The notes under the pieces are model-generated. The model saw nothing but the letters and a program-made list of their open reading frames with translations. It was not told where the DNA came from and searched no databases. A stretch of 64,000 nt of DNA, taken from the NCBI GenBank assembly GCA_017860295.1, contig JAFNAS010000005.1, forward strand, positions 1-64,000. The letters run 5' to 3'. The stretch is from Bacteroidota bacterium (GTDB lineage Bacteria > Bacteroidota > Bacteroidia > Bacteroidales > Paludibacteraceae). Position 1 is the first letter of the stretch. Every line of letters begins with the position of its first letter. Positions 9,244 through 17,011 of the stretch are shown in pieces. A program made the position numbers and the translations under genes.

Positions 9244-9605
9244 CTACAGGCAACATGCCTCACCAACGTTACCATTTTGTAGAAACAGTCTACAGGCTAC
9301 CACAAAAACGTAGGTTCTTCGCTTTCAAAAAATCCGTCATAATTATTTAAAATCATAATATTCTGATATTTATAAACGATGGCACAATAATTGCCTGTGT
9401 TCAGAAAAAACGATAGCACGACAAACACCTTATTTTGCTCACAAATGCTACCGCCATTTTGATCGCACAACAATAGTCGAACGTGATATGTTTTCGGAGT
9501 AATCTTACTCCTTCTTTTTTACCATGCGTTATTCATAATAATAATAACGACTATAAATCAAAGCATTAGCACTAATCAAATAGTAACAACAAAACCAAAA
9601 CCGTT

Positions 9606-11861
9606 ATGCAAATCATTCAACCTATTTTAAAGAGTAAAACAATCGCATTCGTTGTGATGCTCCTTTGCACTGCCGGAGTCTTCGCCCAAACGTACAACAT
9701 TCAAGGGCATATTTACAACAAGAGCAATCATCAGCCCATTGCCAATGCCACTATCAAAATCAAAGGCACTAAAAGTGGAGTTGTATCCGATTCTACCGGC
9801 CTATTCCGGTTTTCGAACCTTGCCAACAAAACCGTATCCATCCAAATCTCCTGTGTCGGTTTTCATGGAATAGAAGCTCTGGCAAAAACAGATGAAGAGA
9901 ATACTTTCGCTATTCAGGAAAAGAATTTGAATCTTCAGGAAGTAGAAGTTACCGCACAACGGTACAATCCGATCAGAGAGACTACCGAACAACCACTGGC
10001 ATTACAGTCGGCAATACAAACTATTTCGGCACAACAAATAGAACAAACCGGCGCCATCAATGTGATTGAAGCGATGAAATATAGTACATCGGGGAACTAT
10101 ACCATGCAAGGACGTAAGCGTAAAAATTTTATCAGCCTGAGAGGTCAATCGATGGATTATGCCATTGACGGAGTATCGTTATACAACTTTATGGATGCTC
10201 CTAATGCACTTTCGGCAAATATAATCGAAGAAATCGACGTAAACCGGTCGAGCAATTCTCTGTTGATGGGATACAGCGGTTTGAGCGGAGTAGCCAACTA
10301 TAAAACCAAATTATTCGAAAAGTTTACCGCATTGGGAGAAGTCGAATACGGATCATTCAATAAAATGCATGCCAATATAACTCTAGGAGGGAAAGTACAG
10401 GGGTTATATTATGCTCTATCTGTTTCGAAAGATAAAACCGACGGACCCAAAGATCGGAATGCAGCCGAGGATATGTGGAACGTATCGGGAAAACTACAAT
10501 ACAATCTTTCGGACAAATGGGAATTTTCCATCCAACACTATTTTATGAATGGCATGCGTGAATTTGCTCAAATGCAAAACAGCACATCCAGCGCCTATAC
10601 GGTTTCTGCCACAAACCTTGCCATGATATGGAAATTCGACCCGCTCCGCTTCAATATCACGATTGGCAAAGTCAAATTCACTCCAAGCAAAAATGCCACG
10701 ACGGAACTACAACTATATTATGTGGACAGCCAACGGGACTGGAATCAACGCGCTTATTACACCAAAACAGTCAACAAGCAAAAGGTTCTGACCGATTCTA
10801 TTCCCCCCTATACAACAACAAAAGAACCCGACTATGTGCTTGGTGGCGGAATTTTTCAGACACTGCGACTCATCGATAATAATATACTACGGATAGCACT
10901 TATGGGGTCGAAGAAAACTACTCCGACACAAACCAACCCGAAAGGAACCACCACCGGTACCGATATCAGGGCATTCTGCGGAACAATCGTTGATGAGCAT
11001 AAATTTGAAAACCTATCGATAAACGGTGGCGTTAAACTGATGCAGAATTATTATAAAAAATATGCTCCCGGAAGCTCGTCCGTCTACATCACGAATCAAT
11101 GGCAACCCGTTACGGCTTGCTTCAACATCGGAGCGTCCTATAACATAGATAAAGATTTCAGCGTTAACTGTCTCATTAGCGATGGAGTGGTAAATGCACC
11201 GCTCAACGGGATCGACCGGAACATCGTAGGAAAAGATACAACCTATACTATATTAAAAAATGAAAACCGCTTCAATGTCGATCTCGGAATCGTGAAACGG
11301 TTGCCCACTGTAGGTGAAATCACGTTAACGGCATTCTTTATCAATCGCAAAAATGCGTATGAATATACCGGCATTCTCTATTACGACAATCAGGGAATCC
11401 AACGGGAATACCTCAACAATTTGAACATCCGGTCGTACGGCGTCGAATTTCTATGGCAAAGTCCCACTTATATGGGATTTCTCACATCCAATATCAATGC
11501 AACACACATGAAATCGTACCAGATATCAAACGGTACGACGAGTGCGTACACCACCCAGCCGCAAACCATTTTCAATGCTTCCGTGAATGCCTGCAAATAT
11601 GGTTTCACGCTCGGCATATTCGGCAAATATGTAAGCCGGTATACCTCTACCAGTTTCATCACATTAGCAACTACAAGCACGAAAGTCTATATTGGCGACT
11701 ATACGAATGTTGACGCTTCGTTATCCTATAATTTCCCCAAAACAGGATTTTCTGTTTACGGCAGAGTAATCAATATCGGCGATGTTAAATATTGCACCGT
11801 ATCGCCGGTGTATCCCGATTATGGCAGACAATTTTTTATCGGAGCAAAGATTAAATTATAA
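9606..11861 (+). CDS. TonB-dependent receptor with N-terminal CarboxypepD_reg-like domain
   Basis: Outer-membrane receptor of 751 residues. Signal peptide 1-27 (cut after GVFA), a carboxypeptidase-regulatory-like beta-sandwich (about 29-110, YNIQGHIYNKSNHQPIANA to ISCVGFHG), a plug domain (about 115-240, VEVTAQRYNP to MGYSGLSGVANYKTK), then the barrel ending in RQFFIGAKIKL. No SusD gene follows, so it is not a standard glycan pair. It opens the rightward operon, 19 bases before a methyltransferase gene. It is only distantly related to the receptor at 5978-7972, so the two operons probably handle different ligands or forms. Ligand unknown. Confidence 0.87.
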   Translation: MQIIQPILKSKTIAFVVMLLCTAGVFAQTYNIQGHIYNKSNHQPIANATIKIKGTKSGVVSDSTGLFRFSNLANKTVSIQISCVGFHGIEALAKTDEENTFAIQEKNLNLQEVEVTAQRYNPIRETTEQPLALQSAIQTISAQQIEQTGAINVIEAMKYSTSGNYTMQGRKRKNFISLRGQSMDYAIDGVSLYNFMDAPNALSANIIEEIDVNRSSNSLLMGYSGLSGVANYKTKLFEKFTALGEVEYGSFNKMHANITLGGKVQGLYYALSVSKDKTDGPKDRNAAEDMWNVSGKLQYNLSDKWEFSIQHYFMNGMREFAQMQNSTSSAYTVSATNLAMIWKFDPLRFNITIGKVKFTPSKNATTELQLYYVDSQRDWNQRAYYTKTVNKQKVLTDSIPPYTTTKEPDYVLGGGIFQTLRLIDNNILRIALMGSKKTTPTQTNPKGTTTGTDIRAFCGTIVDEHKFENLSINGGVKLMQNYYKKYAPGSSSVYITNQWQPVTACFNIGASYNIDKDFSVNCLISDGVVNAPLNGIDRNIVGKDTTYTILKNENRFNVDLGIVKRLPTVGEITLTAFFINRKNAYEYTGILYYDNQGIQREYLNNLNIRSYGVEFLWQSPTYMGFLTSNINATHMKSYQISNGTTSAYTTQPQTIFNASVNACKYGFTLGIFGKYVSRYTSTSFITLATTSTKVYIGDYTNVDASLSYNFPKTGFSVYGRVINIGDVKYCTVSPVYPDYGRQFFIGAKIKL

Positions 11862-11880
11862 ACAGCAAAACTGACTATTT

Positions 11881-12501
11881 ATGTATGAAATGAATGCCCG
11901 CGAGTACAGCGAAAACGTGATGAAAGGATACTTCAAAAAGATCTATCCGGTTATTGCACAACAAATACTCGACTACACGGGAGTAACGGAGGGAAAATGT
12001 ATCGATCTGGGCGGCGGTCCGGGCATGTTGGGTATTTCGATGGCCGCCATCACCAATCTGGAGGTGGTTATTTACGATCTGCTTCCAGAGTGCATCGAGG
12101 TAGCCAACGAGAACATTGCCGAACGAAAGCTTAACCGACGAGTAACTGCCCGGCAGGGAAAAGCGGAAGACATCCAATTTCCGGATAATTCCGTCGACCT
12201 GGTAATCAGTCGCGGATCCATCTTTTTCTGGGAAGATCAGAAGAAGGGTATTGCCGAAGTACACCGGGTATTGAAGCCGGGTGGCTGGGCCTACATCGGC
12301 GGGGGTTTCGGTACACCCGAATTGCTTGCCGAAGTAATGGAGGCCCGCAAAGACGATCCCGAATGGGAAAAAGGGAGGGCTTGCCGAATGAAGAAGAATC
12401 CTCCCGAACATTATCAGAAGATATTGGAAGAGTTGGAAATTCCCGGCGGCATTCAGTATGGTTCCGCCGGCACATGGATCATATTTCAAAAACAAGAATA
12501 A
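11881..12501 (+). CDS. class I SAM-dependent methyltransferase
   Basis: A 206-residue Rossmann-fold methyltransferase with motif I CIDLGGGPGMLGISMA (residues 40-55), acidic YDLLPECIE ending strand 2, QGKAEDIQFPDNSVDLVISR around motif IV, and VLKPGGWAYIGGGFG after it (UbiE/type 11 pattern). No signal peptide, so cytoplasmic. It lies between a TonB receptor and a binding-protein gene; only two bases separate its stop from the next ATG. The acceptor is unknown. Together with the SUMT-like and TrmO-like proteins it makes three SAM-binding families in one uptake locus, which hints at ligand methylation or demethylation; that is inference. Confidence 0.85.
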   Translation: MYEMNAREYSENVMKGYFKKIYPVIAQQILDYTGVTEGKCIDLGGGPGMLGISMAAITNLEVVIYDLLPECIEVANENIAERKLNRRVTARQGKAEDIQFPDNSVDLVISRGSIFFWEDQKKGIAEVHRVLKPGGWAYIGGGFGTPELLAEVMEARKDDPEWEKGRACRMKKNPPEHYQKILEELEIPGGIQYGSAGTWIIFQKQE

Positions 12502-12503
12502 CA

Positions 12504-13547
12504 ATGAGAAACAAACAACTAAAAAGCATTTATACCCTGCTGTTGCTGACGCTCTGCTGCTCGTTCGCCGGCGGGCAACCGACACGTGTCATCACCGATA
12601 TGGGTGGTCGGAGAGTAACCGTTCCTAAAATCATCAAGCGGGTTTACATCGATAAACATTGCGCCATGATGGTAAATGCCATTGCTCCGGAGTTGACCGT
12701 CAACGTAGCTTTCAATCCCTCGAACGAAGCGAAGCAACTGCTATCGCCGGCTATCTGGAAAGGAAAACCCTACACGCAAGGATCGGCCGAAGAGATTCTC
12801 AAACTGCATCCCGACATTGTCTTTATGTCGGACGAGCTGAGTCCGAGTGTAGTGGATAAAGCCAATAAGATGCAGGCACAACTGAAATTGCCGGTCGTCT
12901 TGCTGGAGATGAATATGGAGGGATACAAGCCAAATCTCGCGTTTTTGGGGAATCTGTTCGGGAAGCAACAGAAGGCTGCCGAACTGATCGGATTTATCAA
13001 AACATATCTCGATGTCATCGAAAAGAGGGCAAAACAGATACCACGTAACGCCCGGAGACAAGTCTATTATGCCGAAGGTCCCAACGGATTGAGCACCGAT
13101 CCTTCCGGTTCGAAACACAGCCAGATTATCGACTTCGTAGGAGCTACCAATATTGCCAAAGCTGAAATTATTCCCGGCAAAGGAATGTCGGTGGTCTCGA
13201 TGGAACAGGTAATGGTGTGGAATCCGGAGGTAATCTTAGTCTGGACCGGTAGCGCCGAGAATCTGGTAACTTATAAATATATCCATTCCGATCCGCTCTG
13301 GGCAAATATCAGAGCCGTTAAAAACAAGCTGGTGTATCAGATTCCATGGCTGCCCTACGGTTGGTTCGATCGTCCTCCGGGAACCAACCGCATTCTGGGC
13401 ACCATCTGGACGGCCAACCTGCTCTACCCTGCCATTTTCAAATACGACATGGTGAAGGTGACACAGGAATATTTCCGAAAGTTTTACCATGTCAACCTAT
13501 CGGTAGCAAAAGCAAAAGCGTTAATTATTTCAAAACCTAAAATGTAG
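12504..13547 (+). CDS. ABC importer periplasmic substrate-binding protein (class III)
   Basis: A second TroA/FecB-fold binding protein (347 residues), paralogous to the lipoprotein at 4905-5966. It shares VITDMGGRRVTVP near residue 30, GKGMSVVSMEQV, WFDRPPGTNRILG near 290 and EYFRKFYHVNLS near the C-terminus. The ATG at 12504, two bases after the methyltransferase stop, gives a proper signal peptide (residues 1-25, cut near AGG-QP); it has LCCSF but no clean lipobox. The C-terminal DMVKV-EYF-KFYH pattern recalls class III proteins such as MolA, which feed molybdate/tungstate to FecCD-type permeases; this comparison is from memory. It probably delivers to the permease at 17012-18046. Confidence 0.85.
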   Translation: MRNKQLKSIYTLLLLTLCCSFAGGQPTRVITDMGGRRVTVPKIIKRVYIDKHCAMMVNAIAPELTVNVAFNPSNEAKQLLSPAIWKGKPYTQGSAEEILKLHPDIVFMSDELSPSVVDKANKMQAQLKLPVVLLEMNMEGYKPNLAFLGNLFGKQQKAAELIGFIKTYLDVIEKRAKQIPRNARRQVYYAEGPNGLSTDPSGSKHSQIIDFVGATNIAKAEIIPGKGMSVVSMEQVMVWNPEVILVWTGSAENLVTYKYIHSDPLWANIRAVKNKLVYQIPWLPYGWFDRPPGTNRILGTIWTANLLYPAIFKYDMVKVTQEYFRKFYHVNLSVAKAKALIISKPKM

Positions 13548-13552
13548 AAACA

Positions 13553-14617
13553 ATGGCAAGCTGTATAACCAATATTGAAGAAACCATTTTAATGACTTGC
13601 GGACCGCGGCCTCGCATGTCGAAACGAGTGAGCGAACACGGTATTCCGGTGCTGCAACAGGGTGCGCTCAACATCTACACAATCCTGCCCTGCCCGCTGA
13701 AGGTTCGGTTTAAGCAGGCATTCGAACAATTTATGGCAGAGCACAACAGCAAGAGTGCCACACCTATTTATTGCCCTACCATTCTCGACGGCGCTCCCAA
13801 AAGCATCGAAGCGCAAATGCAGGAGGCACACGGAGAAGACGATCTGCCCGAGATGCTTATCACCACCGGGTTTCATACCATTTTCTCCAAACCGTTTAAA
13901 CAGGAATATCTCGAAACAGGAGTCTACACCGGACTTACCAAACCGGAATTTCTGGATAAAATGCCTGCCGACTACCGCCGCATTGCCGCCCAGTACAACA
14001 TCGGGTTCCTGGCCTTCGGAGCGTGGAGCCTCATCTTCGATATGTCGGTGGAGAACGCAGGTAGCTATCCGAAGAGCTGGACCGATCTGGCCAAGCCCGA
14101 ATTTCGCAACAAACTGTCGATGCACGGTTATCATGGCAAAGCCAGCGGAACCAGCTTGTTGCTGGTTCTGAAAGAACGAATGGGCGAAAAAGCGATCGGA
14201 CAGTTTGCGCAAAACATCAAGAACATCAAACACTTTGCCGAAGTAATCAAAAGTATCGACTCGCCCGATCCCGACAGAGTGCCGTTCAATATTCTGCCTA
14301 ATGCGGCTTCGGTGCAGATACCGTCCCGCAAAAACGCGGCTATGATCGAATTCAAAGACGGGCCGTTGATGGCACCGCTGATGTTATTTGTAAAAAAGAG
14401 CAAACTGGAAGCCTGCCGACCGTTGATCGACTTTTTCTGGAGCGATACCTTTCGGGAGATTCTGGGAAAGGGCGACTTCCACATGCCCGATGAGATGGAC
14501 TGGAGCCTGAACTACAGTTTCCCGAGTTGGGATTATCTGGCCACGCACGATTTCACCGAATTATCGGACGAGTTGGATGTGGTATTTCAAAAAGGGCTGA
14601 ATGTTCCGAAAGAATAA
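13553..14617 (+). CDS. extracellular-solute-binding-protein-like protein lacking a signal peptide
   Basis: Resembles ferric-iron (AfuA/FutA-type) solute-binding proteins in its central part: LNIYTILPCPLKVRFKQAF near residue 39, AFGAWSLIFDMS near 145, SWTDLAKPEFRNKLSMHGYHG near 172. The N-terminus is unusual: MASCITNIEETILMTCGPRPRMSKRV, a soluble Cys-containing extension with no hydrophobic segment. The start five bases after the upstream stop is the only sensible one, so the product is predicted cytoplasmic. Cys residues occur at positions 4, 16, 48 and 74, the last in IYCPT. Lying between an importer binding protein and a metal-chaperone-type GTPase, it could be an intracellular carrier; this is inference. 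Confidence 0.75.
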   Translation: MASCITNIEETILMTCGPRPRMSKRVSEHGIPVLQQGALNIYTILPCPLKVRFKQAFEQFMAEHNSKSATPIYCPTILDGAPKSIEAQMQEAHGEDDLPEMLITTGFHTIFSKPFKQEYLETGVYTGLTKPEFLDKMPADYRRIAAQYNIGFLAFGAWSLIFDMSVENAGSYPKSWTDLAKPEFRNKLSMHGYHGKASGTSLLLVLKERMGEKAIGQFAQNIKNIKHFAEVIKSIDSPDPDRVPFNILPNAASVQIPSRKNAAMIEFKDGPLMAPLMLFVKKSKLEACRPLIDFFWSDTFREILGKGDFHMPDEMDWSLNYSFPSWDYLATHDFTELSDELDVVFQKGLNVPKE

Positions 14618-14632
14618 ATAAGTAAACGTATC

Positions 14633-14665
14633 ACTCATGGGGTGGTTCAAAGTCACCTTATGAGT
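14633..14665 (+). promoter_or_regulatory. hairpin before the GTPase gene
   Basis: ACTCAT and ATGAGT, with inner GGTG/CACC, form an imperfect stem in the 64-base gap before the GTPase ATG. No T-run follows, so it is not a standard terminator; an RNA-processing or stability element is possible. Confidence 0.4.
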
Positions 14666-14681
14666 ATAAAACAAAAAAATT

Positions 14682-15365
14682 ATGAAGCTGATAACCGTAT
14701 CCGGGCCGCCGTCGTCCGGCAAAACATCTATATTGCTCAATGCCATTAAGGCGCTGCTGGCCGACAATAAAAAGGTAGGCGTAGTAAAGTTCGACTGCCT
14801 GAGCACCGATGACGACAAATTATACGCAGCGCTTGGTGTTCCCGTCCGCGTGGGACTGTCGGGCAACCTCTGTCCCGACCACTATTTTGTAAGTAATATC
14901 GACGACTGCATCGAATGGGGAAAAGAGAGCGGACTCGATTTCCTGCTGTCGGAAAGTGCCGGCCTCTGCAACCGCTGTTCGCCCCACGCCAAAAATGTAC
15001 TGGCCGTATGTGTCATCGATAACCTGATGGGAATCAATACGCCGAAAAAAGTGGGGCCGATGCTTAAGTTTGCCGACATCGTCATTATCTCGAAAGGCGA
15101 CATCGTTTCGCAGGCCGAACGCGAAGTGTTTGCCTTCAAGGTACGTCAATCGAATGCCAGGGCAAAGATTATCCACGTGAACGGCATTACCGGACAGGGA
15201 GCCTACGAGTTGACCTCCCTGTTTTACGATGCCAACGAAACCGAAACACTTAACGGCGGCACCCTGCGCTTCTCCATGCCTGCCGCCCTCTGCTCCTATT
15301 GCCTGGGTGAAACCAAAATAGGGAAGGATTACCAGATGGGGAACATCAAAAAAATAAAAGCTTAA
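14682..15365 (+). CDS. HypB/UreG-like P-loop GTPase with two CxxC motifs
   Basis: SIMIBI-class NTPase (227 residues) resembling the nickel chaperones HypB and UreG. P-loop GPPSSGKTS is at residues 8-16, FLLSESAGLCNRCSPH at 87-102 occupies the place of the HypB Walker B segment, and SKGD at 137-140 stands for the NKxD base-specificity motif. Cys pairs at 96/99 (CNRC) and 204/207 (CSYC), plus Cys64 in NLCPDH, could bind metal. No hydrogenase or urease genes are present. In the uptake operon it most plausibly loads or stores the imported metal in the cytoplasm; this is inference. Confidence 0.78.
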   Translation: MKLITVSGPPSSGKTSILLNAIKALLADNKKVGVVKFDCLSTDDDKLYAALGVPVRVGLSGNLCPDHYFVSNIDDCIEWGKESGLDFLLSESAGLCNRCSPHAKNVLAVCVIDNLMGINTPKKVGPMLKFADIVIISKGDIVSQAEREVFAFKVRQSNARAKIIHVNGITGQGAYELTSLFYDANETETLNGGTLRFSMPAALCSYCLGETKIGKDYQMGNIKKIKA

Positions 15366-15385
15366 TTACCAATAAACGATCGGAG

Positions 15386-16378
15386 ATGAATAGTATGGAA
15401 CTACTTGAAAAAGAAATAACAACAATAATAAAAGAGATTCCCTATATCGGCACTCTCTTTGAAACCTACGGCATCCGGCCTCAAAACGATTCGGTTCGGC
15501 TGGGACAATATCTCGACACGCTGACGGATGAATTCTACGAAGATATAGGTATCGACAGAAGCCAGCTTATCAGCAATCTGGTGGGATTTGTCGCTCTTGC
15601 CGATCAGCAACCTGTCTTTAAGGTAAACTCCGTCACTATTATCGGCGGCCACGATAAAAGCGGAAAGCCGGAAGATAAAACCATTACGCTCCATGTGGGA
15701 AGCATCACCAGTATTGTAGGGCCTACCGGTTCGGGAAAAAGCCGGCTTTTGGGCGATATAGAATGGCTGGCGCAGGGTGATACGCCTACCGGTCGCTCCA
15801 TCCTTATTAACGATGCGATACCCGATACGAACCTGCGTTTCTCGCTCGAACACAAACTGGTGGCACAGCTTTCGCAAAACATGAACTTCGTAATGGATGC
15901 TTCCGTAGGTGAATTTATCGCCATGCATGCCGAAAGCCGGATGATAAAGAATGTGGAACAGATAGTGGGCGAAATTATCCGCCAGGCCAATCTGCTGGCA
16001 GGCGAGCAGTTTACGAACGACACCGCGCTGACAGCACTTTCGGGCGGCCAGTCGCGGGCGTTGATGATTGCCGACACTGCGCTGCTGAGCACCTCACCGG
16101 TGGTTTTGATCGACGAGATAGAAAATGCCGGTATCGACCGCAAGCGGGCGCTGCAGCTACTGGTAAAGAATGAAAAGATAATTCTGATTGCCACCCACGA
16201 CCCGATTCTGGCGCTGATGGCCGAACAACGGATGGTGATTAAAAACGGTGGCATTCACAAACTGATTACCACCACGCCGCAGGAGAAGGCTAATCTGGTA
16301 GCGTTGGAGGAACTGGATGCCAAAATGCTGGCGCTGCGTAACCGCCTGCGTAGCGGAGAGATTATCGATAATGCATAG
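15386..16378 (+). CDS. ABC-type ATPase with extra N-terminal domain, no transmembrane part
   Basis: A 330-residue soluble ATPase. Walker A is GPTGSGKS (112-119), signature LSGGQSRAL (218-226), Walker B VVLIDEIENAGID (239-251), and H-loop THD (270-272). Residues 1-75 form a separate helical domain (FETYGIRPQNDSVRLGQYLD) that resembles small DUF1858/ScdA_N-type helical domains, a tentative comparison. It is not the partner of the permease, which has its own FecE-type ATPase two genes on. It starts 20 bases after the GTPase gene, so the two ATP/GTP enzymes may work together. Its TAG overlaps the first base of a perfect 30-base palindrome. Function unknown. Confidence 0.75.
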   Translation: MNSMELLEKEITTIIKEIPYIGTLFETYGIRPQNDSVRLGQYLDTLTDEFYEDIGIDRSQLISNLVGFVALADQQPVFKVNSVTIIGGHDKSGKPEDKTITLHVGSITSIVGPTGSGKSRLLGDIEWLAQGDTPTGRSILINDAIPDTNLRFSLEHKLVAQLSQNMNFVMDASVGEFIAMHAESRMIKNVEQIVGEIIRQANLLAGEQFTNDTALTALSGGQSRALMIADTALLSTSPVVLIDEIENAGIDRKRALQLLVKNEKIILIATHDPILALMAEQRMVIKNGGIHKLITTTPQEKANLVALEELDAKMLALRNRLRSGEIIDNA

Positions 16379-16407
16379 ATAGAGATGCACGGCCGTGCAT
16401 CTCTATC
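16378..16407. repeat. perfect 30-base palindrome
   Basis: GATAGAGATGCACGG is followed directly by its exact reverse complement, with no spacer. It starts on the last base of the ATPase stop and ends 16 bases before the TrmO-like ATG. No T-run follows. The sequence style (GAGATGCACGGCCGTGCATCTC) recalls dispersed palindromes seen between genes in Bacteroidota; only one copy is in this window. Confidence 0.85.
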
Positions 16408-16423
16408 GAAAAAAAACAGAACA

Positions 16424-16912
16424 ATGGAAAAAATTATCATACAACCTATCGGCGTAATACACACGCCACACCACGATGTAAAAAACATGCCGATACAACC
16501 CATCGCCGCCAAAGGCATCAAAGGGTATATCGAACTATTGCCCGAATATGCCGCCGGACTGCAGGATATCGAAGGCTTTTCGCATATCACGCTGCTCTAC
16601 CATTTTCATAAAATAAAGGGGCACGAACTGGTGGTGGTTCCCTTTATGGATACGCAGGAACGGGGAATTTTTGCCTGTAAAGCGCCGAAACGTCCCAATG
16701 CTATCGGGGTATCGACGGTAAAACTGACCGGCGTGGAGGGGAATATCGTTTATATCGAGCAGGTGGATATGCTCGACGGCACTCCGCTGATCGACATCAA
16801 GCCCTTTTATCCGCGCTACGACAACCGCATAGAAGATGTGCAACTGGGATGGCTCGAGAAAAACAAGGATCTGCCGCTGGAGGCGCTGCGATCGGACGAA
16901 CGGTTCAAATAG
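16424..16912 (+). CDS. TrmO/YaeB-family (UPF0066) methyltransferase homologue
   Basis: A 162-residue SAM-binding beta-barrel protein of the TsaA/TrmO family; E. coli TrmO methylates N6-threonylcarbamoyladenosine at position 37 of certain tRNAs. Family motifs: IGVIHTPHHDVKNMP near residue 9, FSHITLLYHFHK near 56, FACKAPKRPNAIGVSTVKL near 83, and IKPFYPRYDN near 128. It lacks the C-terminal domain of the 235-residue E. coli enzyme, like archaeal short forms. The ATG at 16424 follows a palindrome. Its place before the permease, inside a metal-uptake operon, is hard to square with housekeeping tRNA modification; it may act on another substrate. Confidence 0.8.
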   Translation: MEKIIIQPIGVIHTPHHDVKNMPIQPIAAKGIKGYIELLPEYAAGLQDIEGFSHITLLYHFHKIKGHELVVVPFMDTQERGIFACKAPKRPNAIGVSTVKLTGVEGNIVYIEQVDMLDGTPLIDIKPFYPRYDNRIEDVQLGWLEKNKDLPLEALRSDERFK

Positions 16913-17011
16913 ACCAAAGAACAAAGAATAAAGAGCAAAGATGAATCGGGTTAAGATCCGAAGGTGAAAATGTAGTAACAAAACGAAGAACGCGAAATAT
17001 CACTCTGTAAA

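Larger units (their letters stand above)
8799..9605. other. divergent intergenic region of the uptake locus
   Basis: About 800 bases separate the leftward and rightward uptake operons and should carry both promoters. It contains a leftward hairpin terminator (8873-8899) and an AUG-less, protein-like minus-strand frame (9010-9243). No cobalamin riboswitch core was recognised on either strand by eye. The rightward promoter could not be assigned. Confidence 0.5.

Noticed and set aside
8799-9605. cobalamin riboswitch upstream of either uptake operon
   Set aside because: The conserved core (GCCACTG and the B12-box GCCTGC-type segment) was looked for on both strands and not found by eye; a covariance search would be decisive.
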